In this document: one piece after another, positions 53,571-61,981 of the stretch
Layout: each line of letters starts with the position of its first letter
Position numbering within the stretch: the stretch's first letter is position 1
From: JAAXHH01 sp965248395
Lineage (GTDB): Bacteria > JAAXHH01
Direction: 5' to 3'
Assembly: GCA_965248395.1 (NCBI GenBank)
Contig: OZ252103.1
Coordinates: 682,001-746,000, forward strand
Length of the DNA stretch: 64,000 nt
Position numbers and translations under genes: made by a program
The notes under the pieces: model-generated
What the model saw: only the letters and a program-made list of their open reading frames with translations
What the model was told of the DNA's origin: nothing
Database searches by the model: none

Positions 53571-53772
53571 GTTGAACGACTCACCATCCAGAAGACCGGT
53601 CGCCCTGCAGGAACATGAGCCGGCACCATTCAATCGGGTTTCTGATAAAACGGGGTAAGTGAACCGGTCGTTTTTTTGTCTGATAATGCACACGTGTTCA
53701 TCAATCTGGAATGAGAAACGTCACGGAAGCCGTAACTCAAACCGTTTCCGAAGAGATCACGGGGAGATCACC

Positions 53773-54432
53773 GTGCCCTTATATGAATTTACGCTCACGG
53801 ATTTTCTGTTTCCCGCGGATCTTCCCAACAACAAAGCCAACTTCCGCTTTGTCGTCGATCTGCGTTTTATCAACCACAGGAGCCAATTCGCCACCGAACA
53901 CGCCGTGATGCCCAGCCTCGACACCTTCTGGGAATGCGACACCGACAGGGCAGACAAGCCGAACTACGTACGCGGCGCCGGGGAGGAGGAACTCAGGCTG
54001 ATCGATGGACCGGCCAGCCGTTGCGGCCGTTTCGAAATGGATGCCATCGACGATTGGGACACGCTCATCCTGCTGGTGCGTGGGATAAGCATACACTCCA
54101 TACAGTTCAAGGTATTCGACGTGGACCGTAGAGATGCGTGGGATAAGATCAAGGACTTCCTGGCTGGAATCGTCGAAGCCGTCATCGGCAGAATCAGAGG
54201 TGCGATCCCGGAAAACCTGCCCCTGCATCTTCCGGAATCCCTGGGCGGCGCGGCGGACGATCTGCAATCCTTTCTGCTGAAAAAGATCGCGGGTGGCGAC
54301 GCGGTTCTGTTCAGGGGATCTACCACGCTTAGGGAACTTTCCGACGGAGAATCGACACGGCTCACGGTCCACGGCCGGGGAACCAGGGGAACCTACATGA
54401 TCGGTTTCAGCCTGACCCAACGGGATGGTTGA
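53773..54432 (+). CDS. Uncharacterised protein paired with a phosphoesterase
   Basis: About 219 aa from the GTG at 53773, with GGGGAG ten bases before it; longer starts lack a ribosome site. The sequence (ANFRFVVDLRFINHRSQF; WDTLILLVRGISIHSIQFKVFDVDRRDAWDKIKDF) is beta-rich, then helical, then beta-rich again (RGSTTLRELSDGESTRLTVHGRGTRG). No signal peptide and no family I recognise. It ends 12 bases before the metallophosphoesterase gene, so the two are probably translated together and may work as a pair. Confidence 0.6.
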   Translation: MPLYEFTLTDFLFPADLPNNKANFRFVVDLRFINHRSQFATEHAVMPSLDTFWECDTDRADKPNYVRGAGEEELRLIDGPASRCGRFEMDAIDDWDTLILLVRGISIHSIQFKVFDVDRRDAWDKIKDFLAGIVEAVIGRIRGAIPENLPLHLPESLGGAADDLQSFLLKKIAGGDAVLFRGSTTLRELSDGESTRLTVHGRGTRGTYMIGFSLTQRDG

Positions 54433-54444
54433 TCTTACGCCGCC

Positions 54445-55827
54445 ATGCTGGTAATCGTCAGCGACCTGCACCTGACGGATGGCACGTCCGGTCAAACCAT
54501 CAAGGAAAACGCCTTCCGGATATTCGCCAACCGCGTTCGAGACATGGCCTTCGACGCCTCCTGGCGAAAGGGGGGCCGATACCGGCCGGTTGAACGCGTC
54601 GATATCCTCCTGCTCGGAGATATCCTCGACGTCATACGGTCCACCGCGTGGCTGGAGGACGAAGATGGGGCGCGTCCGTGGAACGACCCCGCTGACGCAG
54701 CTTTCATCGGGAAAGTAGAAGCAATAAGCGACGCTATCTTGCATCATAACGAGCCGTCGCTGGCGCATCTCAGGAACCTTACCCGCCCCGGCAGCCTCGC
54801 ACTGCCTCCGCCTGGCGGCCCGAAGGGAGATCCCCAGCTTAACGAGCCCGGCCTGCCGGTTGAGGTCGGTATCCACTACATGGTCGGCAACCACGACTGG
54901 TTCTACCACCTTCCCGACGCGGTTTACCATCCCTTGCGCAGGAGAGTCGCAGGTGCCCTGGGTCTGGAAAACGAAACCGACAAGGGCTTCCCACACGGGC
55001 CCGAAGACTCGGCCAAACTTGCCGGGATACTGCGCGTACACGGGGTCCTGGCGCGCCATGGCGATATCTTCGACCCCTTCAATTTCTCCGGAACACGGGA
55101 CGAGTCATCGCTCGGAGACGGCGTCGTGGTCGAATTGTTGAACCGCTTCCACTTCGATATCCACGACCGCCTCGGATCGCGATTGCCCCGGTCCTTCATC
55201 GACGGATTGCGCGAATTGGACAATGTCCGTCCCCTGGCAGCCGTCCCCGTATGGATCGACGCCCTGTTGCGGGAAAACAGCGTGTCCCGAATGCAGGCCG
55301 AAAGGGTGAAGGGTACGTGGAACGACCTGGTGGACGACTTCCTCAATTTGGATTTCATCCGGGAAAGGGATTCGTTCATCAACCCCTTCGACAGCGTGGA
55401 CATGCTGGAATTCGTACTCAGGTTCACGAGAGATATCCCGCTGGGAGCGGCCAGCGCACTGGGTGCGTGGTGGGAGGATCGCACGAACGGCACAGGCGAG
55501 TCCTACCATACACACGCGGCCCGGGAGAAAGCCGTCGAGGACCAGGAGGCCCGTTACGTCGTATACGGCCATACCCACCACCACGAAATCGTGCCGCTCG
55601 ACGCCTTGACACGGGACGGCCGGCGCTTTGAACAGGTCTACTTCAATGCAGGGACGTGGCGACGGGTACATCGCCTTGCCCAGGCGTCCCGGTCAGGCCG
55701 GACGTTCGTAGCCTACGACGTCATGACCTACCTGGCATTCTTCAAGGAGGACGAACGAAAGGGCAGGCCCTTTACCTGCTGGAGCGGGGCACTGGGAGAA
55801 GCTCGGAATAAAGGACTGGGACAGTGA
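54445..55827 (+). CDS. Calcineurin-like metallophosphoesterase
   Basis: A 460-aa protein with all five family motifs: VSDLHLTDG (N terminus), LLGDILDVI (about 55), VGNHDWFYH (about 150), ARHGDIFDP (about 207) and YGHTHHHEIVP (about 375). Two metal ions bound there hydrolyse phosphomono- or diesters. Between motifs lie long helical inserts not found in simple YfcE or UDP-diacylglucosamine hydrolases. The substrate is unknown. The gene follows the uncharacterised 53773 gene in one transcription unit. Confidence 0.85.
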   Translation: MLVIVSDLHLTDGTSGQTIKENAFRIFANRVRDMAFDASWRKGGRYRPVERVDILLLGDILDVIRSTAWLEDEDGARPWNDPADAAFIGKVEAISDAILHHNEPSLAHLRNLTRPGSLALPPPGGPKGDPQLNEPGLPVEVGIHYMVGNHDWFYHLPDAVYHPLRRRVAGALGLENETDKGFPHGPEDSAKLAGILRVHGVLARHGDIFDPFNFSGTRDESSLGDGVVVELLNRFHFDIHDRLGSRLPRSFIDGLRELDNVRPLAAVPVWIDALLRENSVSRMQAERVKGTWNDLVDDFLNLDFIRERDSFINPFDSVDMLEFVLRFTRDIPLGAASALGAWWEDRTNGTGESYHTHAAREKAVEDQEARYVVYGHTHHHEIVPLDALTRDGRRFEQVYFNAGTWRRVHRLAQASRSGRTFVAYDVMTYLAFFKEDERKGRPFTCWSGALGEARNKGLGQ

Positions 55828-55892
55828 TGGGCAACCGTCGATATCTGGTCGTTTACAACACATTGTCGACGTAGCGGTTTCGTTCTTTTCCC

Positions 55893-55921
55893 TTGACTCA
55901 CAAGGCGTCCCGCCGTACCAT
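55893..55921 (+). promoter_or_regulatory. Sigma70-type promoter for the tRNA pair
   Basis: TTGACT (55893-55898), 17 bases, TACCAT (55916-55921), about 36 bases before tRNA-Leu. The spacing suits a tRNA operon with a short 5' leader. Confidence 0.5.
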
Positions 55922-55956
55922 ATTTCAATTGTTTTGGGAGATATCGGGACGGGTAT

Positions 55957-56043
55957 GCCGGGGTGGTGGAATTGGTAGACACAGGAGACTTAAAATCTCC
56001 CGGACCTCAATAGTCCGTGCCGGTTCGAGTCCGGCCCTCGGCA
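55957..56043 (+). tRNA. tRNA-Leu (anticodon TAA)
   Basis: An 87-nt class II tRNA. The acceptor GCCGGGG pairs with CCTCGGC. The anticodon stem GGAGA/TCTCC encloses CTTAAAA, giving anticodon TAA. A long variable arm (CGGACCTCAATAGTCCG) marks it as Leu. The T-arm is CCGGTTCGAGTCCGG. CCA is not encoded. It reads UUA and UUG codons. Confidence 0.95.
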
Positions 56044-56083
56044 TTCGGGGTCATGAACACACTGGAAAATGCTGGTATTTGCA

Positions 56084-56157
56084 GGGCGCTTAGCTCAGAT
56101 GGTTAGAGTGCCACGTTGACATCGTGGAGGTCAGTGGTTCGATCCCACTAGCGCCCA
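56084..56157 (+). tRNA. tRNA-Val (anticodon GAC)
   Basis: A 74-nt tRNA. The acceptor GGGCGCT pairs with AGCGCCC, and the anticodon stem CCACG/CGTGG encloses TTGACAT, giving GAC. The D-arm is AGCTCAGATGGTTAGAGT, and the T-loop lies in GTGGTTCGATCCCAC. It is 40 bases after tRNA-Leu, so both probably come from one transcript. CCA is not encoded. Confidence 0.94.
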
Positions 56158-56243
56158 TTCAACATCGAACGCACCACCCTCCGCGTGTACAGCCCAGCCT
56201 TTCGGTACTCTCATACCCAAACTCGCTAGATTCCCGGTCATCC

Positions 56244-57293
56244 ATGAAAATAACGGATATCAAGGCCGTATACCCGGAATGGAAAAACAAAGGGACGGGC
56301 GCATGGCAGGAATACTACTGGCAGATCGTGGTCCGGGTCGAGACGGACACCGGGGTGGTGGGTTACGGTTGCGGAGGGGGTGGCGAACCGGGCAAAGTGA
56401 TCGTCAACGGCCACTTGCGCGACGCGTTGATCGGCAGGGCGATCGACCATGTAGACGATATCCTAGATACCTGGGACCATCTCTACTTCAAGTCCCTGCC
56501 GTACGGCCGCAACGGCATCGTGATCATGGCCCTGAGCGGTATCGACCTGGCCTTGTGGGACCTGCTTGGGAAGGCAGAAGGCAAGCCCGTATATGAACTG
56601 ATCGGGGGATTGAAAAAAGAAAAGGTGCGCGCCTACGCGACCGGAGGAGATCCAGCCCGGGTCCGTGACCTGGGTTACACCGCGATAAAACGCTCCCACC
56701 AGTGGCGAACGGACGCCGACTACGACACGGCCGAAGCCCAGGCGGTCCGGTGCCGTGAGATGTTCGGCCGGGACGCGCTGCTCATGTTCGACTGCTACAT
56801 GTCCTGGAACGCCGAGGTCGCGCTACGGATGCGCGAACTCCTGGCAGGCTATGATCCTTACTGGTTCGAGGATCTCATCACGCCCGACCATCTTGACGAG
56901 TTGGCCGAACTTCGGCCCCGGCTTGCACCCGTACTCCTGGCCGGTGGCGAGCACGACTTTTCCCACCACGCTTTCGCTGCCATCGGCAGTGCCGGCGCGC
57001 TGGGTCTATGGCAACCCGATATTACCTGGTGCGGCGGCATTTCGGCGGGCCTGCGCATCATGGACCTGGCCAGATCGCACAATGTACCCGTATGTCCCCA
57101 TCGCGGCGGCGAGATATGGGGGTTGCACCTGGTCGTCGCCACGGACTGTATGGATCTTGCGGAGACCCACCCTGACCGGTGGATCGAACCGGAAGGTCTG
57201 ATCTGGCTCGACGAGCCAGCGGTATCCGGTGGCGAGATAGCTCCGCCGGACCGGCCGGGATTCGGTGTCACACTGAAACCGGAGTATGCTTAG
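56244..57293 (+). CDS. Enolase-superfamily sugar-acid dehydratase (rhamnonate dehydratase-like)
   Basis: About 349 aa from the ATG at 56244; the frame runs back into tRNA-Val, so longer starts are rejected. The capping domain (KITDIKAVYPEWKNKG) and barrel follow the mandelate racemase group. Metal ligands are Asp in FDCYMSW, Glu in WFEDLI and Glu in AGGEHD. The catalytic base is probably His in CPHRGGEIWGLH, as in L-rhamnonate dehydratase. It should remove water from a sugar acid to give a 2-keto-3-deoxy acid. No aldolase or kinase gene is adjacent. Confidence 0.85.
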   Translation: MKITDIKAVYPEWKNKGTGAWQEYYWQIVVRVETDTGVVGYGCGGGGEPGKVIVNGHLRDALIGRAIDHVDDILDTWDHLYFKSLPYGRNGIVIMALSGIDLALWDLLGKAEGKPVYELIGGLKKEKVRAYATGGDPARVRDLGYTAIKRSHQWRTDADYDTAEAQAVRCREMFGRDALLMFDCYMSWNAEVALRMRELLAGYDPYWFEDLITPDHLDELAELRPRLAPVLLAGGEHDFSHHAFAAIGSAGALGLWQPDITWCGGISAGLRIMDLARSHNVPVCPHRGGEIWGLHLVVATDCMDLAETHPDRWIEPEGLIWLDEPAVSGGEIAPPDRPGFGVTLKPEYA

Positions 57294-57485
57294 GACGTGC
57301 ATCCGCTGTCGAGGTACAATATAGGGACTTTTCGGATACTATATCGTTGAAAAGAAGCGACTTACTGGATTAAATCCCCGGTTTTCGGGGATTTGACGCC
57401 GGATCATATCCGGCTTGTTGATGCATCGGCAAGGACCGCGTCCTGTACCTGCAGCACAGCGGCGCAAAAATCGAAAGGAGGGTTT

Positions 57486-57518
57486 ATGATATCTATACCA
57501 CGGAGGTGTGCCGACTGA
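57486..57518 (+). CDS. Candidate leader peptide (10 aa)
   Basis: ATG at 57486 encodes MISIPRRCAD, with the stop at 57516-57518. AAAGGAGGG (57474-57482) lies three bases before it, a strong but closely spaced ribosome site. The stop lies inside the left arm of the next hairpin, so a translating ribosome would melt that stem. No run of one regulatory codon is present, apart from two adjacent Arg codons. Confidence 0.4.
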   Translation: MISIPRRCAD

Positions 57519-57549
57519 TCTGATCAGTTGGCATGCCTCCAGACGTGAG

Positions 57550-57587
57550 CCGGGCGCCTTGTCTAGTGCGAGGCGTCCGGTTTTTTT
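57550..57587 (+). terminator. Intrinsic terminator in the PyrD-like leader
   Basis: CCGGGCGCCT (57550-57559) pairs with AGGCGTCCGG (57571-57580), with one G-T pair, followed by seven T (57581-57587). It lies 120 bases before the coding sequence, so it would stop transcription before the gene unless antiterminated. GCCTC in the upstream hairpin's right arm (57535-57539) could alternatively pair with GAGGC (57570-57574). Confidence 0.75.
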
Positions 57588-57706
57588 GTGCTTGCGCCTC
57601 GAACCGGGCGGGTGTAATCGTGAAGTACCTGTATGCAGGTCGAGTGGCGATTGCGCGTAGCCGGCGCACCTTCCGTATCACAAACTTCTTGAACTCATCG
57701 GGTCTC

Positions 57707-58807
57707 ATGTCTCTCTACCGCTCTTTGCGCCCCCTTTTCTTCAGCCTGGACCCCGAGTGGATTCATCGCGTCACGCTGTCCGCGGTCGGCGTGGCGGGAC
57801 GCATTCCACCCGTGCGAGGCCTGCTCCACTGCCTGTTCACCGCGGAGGATCCGCGGCTCAGGGTGGAAGCCGGAGGACTTGCCTTTCCCAATCCCGTGGG
57901 ACTGGCCGCCGGGTTCGACAAGAACGGCGTCGCCATGGAAGGACTCGCGGCGACCGGTTTCGGATTCGTGGAGGTTGGTTCGGTCTCAGCGTATCCGTCG
58001 TCGGGGAATCCCGATCGACCCAGGCTGTTCCGGGTGCCGGAGGATGATGCGATCGTGGTCTTTTACGGTGTGCCCAACGACGGTGCGGAAGCGGTGGCGC
58101 GGCGGTTCGCATCCACCAGGCTGCCCGTCCCCCTCGGCATCAACCTGGTCGAAACGAATACCGGAAGTCCGGCGGACGCGGACGAGGTGGTGGAAGAACT
58201 GATCACGGCCATGCGTCCCTTTCTCGGCCTAGCCGACTACGTAACGCTCAATCTGAACTGCCCCAATACCACCTCGGGACGAAGTCCTTTCGACGAACCG
58301 GACACCTTGCGGTCGTTGCTCGACGGATACGCGCAATACGAGGCTATGCCGCCCACTTTCCTGAAGGTGGTGCCGTCATCCGATCCCGGGACGATTGAGG
58401 GGACGCTCGCGGCCATGGATCCCTTCCCCTTTGTGAAAGGCGTCGTTTTCGGCCTGCCGACCGGAAAACCCTACGGCAACCTGAAGACCCCGGCGCAGGT
58501 CCTCGACGGCATGCCCGGCACACTTTGCGGCAGGCCCACCCGGGAGATGATCAACGCGTCCATCAGGGCCTGGTATCCCCGAATGGATCGCAGCCGTCAC
58601 GTGATCGTGGGTACGGGAGGCGTGTTTACCGCGGAAGACGTTTATGAGAAAATCCGCCTGGGCGCCACCCTGGTCCAATTGTACACGGCCCTCGTCTACC
58701 ACGGACCGGGCCTGGTGAAGCGCATCAATCGGGGCTTGTGTCGCCTCATGACCCGGGATGGCCTGGAACGGATTTCCGATGCCGTGGGTGCGGACAATCC
58801 TTCCTAA
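57707..58807 (+). CDS. Dihydroorotate dehydrogenase-like flavoprotein, atypical
   Basis: About 366 aa from the ATG at 57707. It has the class 2 layout with an N-terminal membrane-association helix region (LYRSLRPLFFSLDPEWIHR). GLAFPNPVGLAAGFDKNG with Lys72 and VEVGSVSAYPSSGNPDRPRLFR are the FMN-side blocks. The base position reads LNLNCPNTTSG: a Cys (185) as in class 1 enzymes, not the class 2 Ser. The usual NRMGFNN and late NTT blocks are replaced by VVFYGVPNDGA and GLPTGKPYG. It may be a true PyrD with drifted residues or a paralogue with another substrate. Confidence 0.75.
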   Translation: MSLYRSLRPLFFSLDPEWIHRVTLSAVGVAGRIPPVRGLLHCLFTAEDPRLRVEAGGLAFPNPVGLAAGFDKNGVAMEGLAATGFGFVEVGSVSAYPSSGNPDRPRLFRVPEDDAIVVFYGVPNDGAEAVARRFASTRLPVPLGINLVETNTGSPADADEVVEELITAMRPFLGLADYVTLNLNCPNTTSGRSPFDEPDTLRSLLDGYAQYEAMPPTFLKVVPSSDPGTIEGTLAAMDPFPFVKGVVFGLPTGKPYGNLKTPAQVLDGMPGTLCGRPTREMINASIRAWYPRMDRSRHVIVGTGGVFTAEDVYEKIRLGATLVQLYTALVYHGPGLVKRINRGLCRLMTRDGLERISDAVGADNPS

Positions 58808-59964
58808 AACGTGCCTTCCACGCTGAGCGTCGCGTCGCCGGAATCCTCTTTACGGACCGTGGACGATCGGATCCGCTCCTGGAGTTTTTCGTAGTACAAT
58901 GTTTCGTCCACCGGTATGTCGACCCAGTCATCCTGCCAGGCGGACAGCAGCATGGCGTTCGCCAGTTCGACACCCCGGATGCCTTCGACACCTGGAGCGA
59001 TCAGGGGCGTTCCATCCAGGATCGCGCCTACCCAGCCCCTGGTGATGCCGCGGTGTTCCTCGCCGCCTGATTGGAACGGGATCTCGCATTTCCAGGTCTC
59101 CGGGCTCCCGAATCCACCTTTCCACTCTTTATTGAAGATGTGAGCCGGCGTACGATTGCGCCAGAAGGTGATCCTGCCTTCTTCCATGACCACCTTACCG
59201 TTGTCCCCGGTGATTTCCATGCGGTTGGTACCGGGAGATTCGCCCGTGGTCGTAATGAATATACCCGTAGCGCCGTTCTCGTATTCGGCGTAGGCCGTCA
59301 CGTCGTCTTCCACCTCGATGTCGTGGTACTTCCCGAAGCCGCAGAACGCCCGTATGCGCACCGGCATGCCGCAGATCCACTGCCAGAGATCGAGGTTGTG
59401 GGGGCACTGATTGGCGAGTACGCCGCCGCCTTCGCCGGACCACGTGGCGCGCCAGCCGCCGGAGTCGTAGTAGCTCTGCGCCCGGAACCAGTTCGTGATG
59501 ATGTAGTTTGTGCGTCGCAGTTCGCCCAGCTCGCCGGATTCCACGAGTTCCTTGAGTTTCCGGTGTTCTCCGAGGGTCCGCTGATTGAACATCAGGCCGA
59601 AGACGAGGCCGCTTTCTTCGGCCGCCGAGTTCATTTCCCGCACCTGCCTGGTATACACGCCGGCCGGTTTTTCGCAGAGGACATGAAGTCCCCGGGCAAA
59701 GGCCTTGATGGCCAGTGGCGGGTGATCGAAGTGGGGCGTCGCGATGATCACGGCGTCGATTCCCTTCGACTGGATCAGTTCGTCCGCGTCTCCGTACGCC
59801 TCGACGCCTTCGCCTGCCAATGTTTTCGCACGAGCCAGTTGATCCGGATTGACATCGCAGACAGCCTTCAGCACCGCGCCGGGTATTTCGTTCCCGGCCA
59901 GGTAGTCGATGTGGTGGTTACCCATGTTTCCGACACCGATGATACCGATGCGTACGACGTCCAT
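58804..59964 (-). CDS. Gfo/Idh/MocA family oxidoreductase
   Basis: A 386-aa NAD(P)-dependent enzyme. The N-terminal motif GIIGVGNMGNHH binds the dinucleotide. AVIIATPHFDH and VLCEKPAGVYTRQV (EKP block with the catalytic-site Lys) follow. GGGVLANQCPHNLDLWQWICG is the substrate-side block with the conserved His. It should oxidise or reduce a sugar or inositol. Its 3' end overlaps the convergent PyrD-like gene by four bases. The PhyH gene lies 41 bases upstream on the same strand, so the two may share a transcript. Confidence 0.9.
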   Translation of the reverse strand: MDVVRIGIIGVGNMGNHHIDYLAGNEIPGAVLKAVCDVNPDQLARAKTLAGEGVEAYGDADELIQSKGIDAVIIATPHFDHPPLAIKAFARGLHVLCEKPAGVYTRQVREMNSAAEESGLVFGLMFNQRTLGEHRKLKELVESGELGELRRTNYIITNWFRAQSYYDSGGWRATWSGEGGGVLANQCPHNLDLWQWICGMPVRIRAFCGFGKYHDIEVEDDVTAYAEYENGATGIFITTTGESPGTNRMEITGDNGKVVMEEGRITFWRNRTPAHIFNKEWKGGFGSPETWKCEIPFQSGGEEHRGITRGWVGAILDGTPLIAPGVEGIRGVELANAMLLSAWQDDWVDIPVDETLYYEKLQERIRSSTVRKEDSGDATLSVEGTF

Positions 59965-60005
59965 AGATCACTCCTTCCAACGCCCCCGGCCCGCCAGGGT
60001 ATTGC

Positions 60006-60869
60006 TTACCCGGCGAGAGCGGCCATCTTTCCGTTTCTCATCACGAAGGGGAAATGCTCGCCCGCCTGGTTCATAGGCGCTCCGTCCGGCAAGTCGACAA
60101 AGGCCTTCATAACGTGTTGTCCCGATGCGACGAAGCGGGACTCGCCGGTCATGTAGTGCATGGCGATGGCGCGCCTCGGCAGTTGAGACCGGTTGAAGGG
60201 CGAACCGTGCCAGGTCAGCGAGTGGTGGAACGAAACCTCCCCGGCCTTCACCGGCCACGGACGGGGTTCCACGATTATAGTCCCGGCATCGCCTGGCGGC
60301 GTGAAGCCCTCGATCTGTCCGAAGTCCACGGCCTGCTTCAAATGGGCCTGCGTACGCAGGAATTCGATCTGGTTACCCCACCTGTGGCTGCCCGGCGTCA
60401 TCCACATGCACCCGTTCTCCACCGTCGCGTCGTCGAGGGCGACCCAGGCGGATACCGGGGTCATGGGACGGATGATCGGCCATAGAGGCGCGTCCTGGTG
60501 CCAACTGGTGACGCCGCCGTAGCCCGGCGGCTTGTACTGGATCTGGTCGTGCCAGACCATTAGTTCATCGGCTTCCGTGAGCCGGCTGATGGCTTCGACG
60601 ATGAGGGGATGGTGGGTCAAGCGGTGGTACGCGTCCGAAACCTCCCAGATATTCACGATCTGCCAGACGCATCGCTCCGGTTCGCGCTCACGGACCATGT
60701 TGTGAAACAGTACCGGCCTCGGCCCTCCCTCGGGGAAGCCCTCCGGTCCGGTATCGAGAACGCGTTGAAGCTCGTCCCTCAGTTCCTGAATCTCCGCGTC
60801 GTCCAGGACGCGGCCCCCGTTGAGGAATCCCTTCCGGTGAAAATCGGCTGCCTGTTCATGGGTCAGCAT
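60006..60869 (-). CDS. Phytanoyl-CoA dioxygenase (PhyH) family protein
   Basis: A 287-aa Fe(II)/2-oxoglutarate oxygenase. Iron ligands are His124 and Asp126 in TSWHQDAPLW and His221 in SLTWHGSPFN; Arg232 or Arg233 in QLPRRAIAMHYM should hold 2-oxoglutarate. NGCMWMTPGSHRWGNQ is the family block. The substrate is unknown. It is only distantly similar to the PhyH protein at 35556 and pairs here with a Gfo/Idh/MocA gene, as often seen in this kind of genome. Confidence 0.88.
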   Translation of the reverse strand: MLTHEQAADFHRKGFLNGGRVLDDAEIQELRDELQRVLDTGPEGFPEGGPRPVLFHNMVREREPERCVWQIVNIWEVSDAYHRLTHHPLIVEAISRLTEADELMVWHDQIQYKPPGYGGVTSWHQDAPLWPIIRPMTPVSAWVALDDATVENGCMWMTPGSHRWGNQIEFLRTQAHLKQAVDFGQIEGFTPPGDAGTIIVEPRPWPVKAGEVSFHHSLTWHGSPFNRSQLPRRAIAMHYMTGESRFVASGQHVMKAFVDLPDGAPMNQAGEHFPFVMRNGKMAALAG

Positions 60870-60940
60870 GGCTTGTTCCTTTACCGGAAAATCGTCAAGT
60901 GTTTTTCAAAATCAGGCCCTGAATCTGGCTGCATGCAGAG

Positions 60941-61696
60941 TTAATCGTCCCTAATCAACGAAACACGCAACCCGTCCCTCTGCTCGAAGGCCGCGTCAAA
61001 CCATTCCTGGTTCACACTCGTCCATGTTTCCGATGCAGCCTTCACCGCCCTGAGGATCTGGTCCCTGGTGAAAAGGAGGGACAGGCTGGAACCACTTACA
61101 AGTTAGGCGGCCTGGGAAACCTCGCCATCTCTGCTTATCCGGATCAGACGATCGCCGTAAACCGACCAGTTCCCCATGCCTCCCGTGTCGTCCGCGTACG
61201 AGGCATCGGAATTGAATCGGATGAGACGTAATCCGGCCAGATCGAGGGCGTGCTCTACGCGGTTTACGAATTCCCGGGCATTGCTTTCCAATACCGCAGG
61301 ATCGATTTCGGTCCCTTCCAATCCGCTTTGGATACGATCCGCTGTATCGTCAGCAAAGTCGTTGCGCGATAGCCGCCACGTTCCCACCAGCGCCGGATCG
61401 GGTGCGTCGAAGCGCGACGCGGTTGACGCAGCCTCTGCGGTTTCTTTTTCGATATCAGATCGTATCTGGTCCAGTTGCCGGTCGATATGGTCAAACCGGT
61501 TCTCATGCCCACCCAGCCGATTCCTGACCTGCGTCAATTGCCATTCGATCTGGGTGAGTTTAACCATGATCTGGCTGAGTCGGAAATCAGCGGACTGATT
61601 GGACTGATCATCCGCGTCGGTCCGGTTCCATCCTGCGATAACCACAAGGAAGGCAACCATCACCATTGACAGGACTATGACGTGCCATCGACGCAT
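60941..61696 (-). pseudogene. Membrane-anchored coiled-coil protein interrupted by a stop codon
   Basis: The ORF from 61696 to a TAA at 61103-61105 gives 197 aa: one N-terminal membrane helix (VIVLSMVMVAFLVVIAGW), a coiled coil (VKLTQIEWQLTQVRNRLGG, FDHIDRQLDQIRSDIEKET), then a beta-rich domain (LVGTWRLSRND; MGNWSVYGDRLIRIS). After the TAA the same frame stays open and protein-like for 53 more codons (LVSGSSLSLLFTRDQ, then VNQEWFDAAFEQRDG) to a stop at 60941. It looks like a recent nonsense change, TAC or TAT to TAA. The shorter protein may still be made. Confidence 0.65.
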
Positions 61697-61782
61697 ACAC
61701 TACCTCTTTCGTATGTAAGGCGGGTTAACAATTTACCTCCACGCACACCGGCGCCAAAGCCTTTTTTGGAGGAACCCCCGTG

Positions 61783-61811
61783 TTGACATTCCCCGTGGAT
61801 ATTCCTATAAT
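61783..61811 (+). promoter_or_regulatory. Perfect sigma70 consensus promoter for htpG
   Basis: TTGACA (61783-61788), exactly 17 bases, TATAAT (61806-61811), both hexamers identical to consensus. Transcription should start near 61818, giving a leader of about 165 bases. CCCGCC/GGCGGG (61823-61835) could form a hairpin at the very start of the RNA. No CIRCE element is seen. Confidence 0.85.
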
Positions 61812-61981
61812 ACGCATGTTGTCCCGCCCGGCGGGTGCATGCGGAAACCTGGTATGAGACAACACTTTTCGAACAGGAATACAAACAGTACGGGTTGTAT
61901 CCAGGAACTAAGTTACAGCCTGGGCCAGCCATATCACATGGGGAGTAGTTTCTCCCTTGCCTATCGAGGAAAGGTCAGACG

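Larger units (their letters stand above)
57294..57706 (+). promoter_or_regulatory. 413-bp structured leader upstream of the PyrD-like gene
   Basis: Four hairpins follow one another. AAATCCCCG/CGGGGATTT is at 57372-57394. GCCGGAT/ATCCGGC is at 57398-57414. A 17-pair stem with three G-T pairs is at 57502-57540. The terminator is at 57550-57587. A ten-codon ORF with a strong ribosome site precedes the third hairpin. The layout is that of a transcription attenuator, but the regulatory signal is unknown. Confidence 0.5.

Noticed and set aside
53779..55059. A 426-codon minus-strand ORF opposite the unknown gene and the phosphoesterase
   Set aside because: The phosphoesterase motifs on the plus strand are unambiguous, and the antisense frame has no family features.
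55957..56157. tRNA genes as an integration site for a genomic island
   Set aside because: No integrase gene or duplicated tRNA 3' end is visible on either side; the neighbours are ordinary genes.
61812..61981. CIRCE element or small ORF in the htpG leader
   Set aside because: No TTAGCACTC-type inverted repeat is present, and the 71-codon ORF beginning at 61839 overlaps htpG out of frame without a ribosome site.
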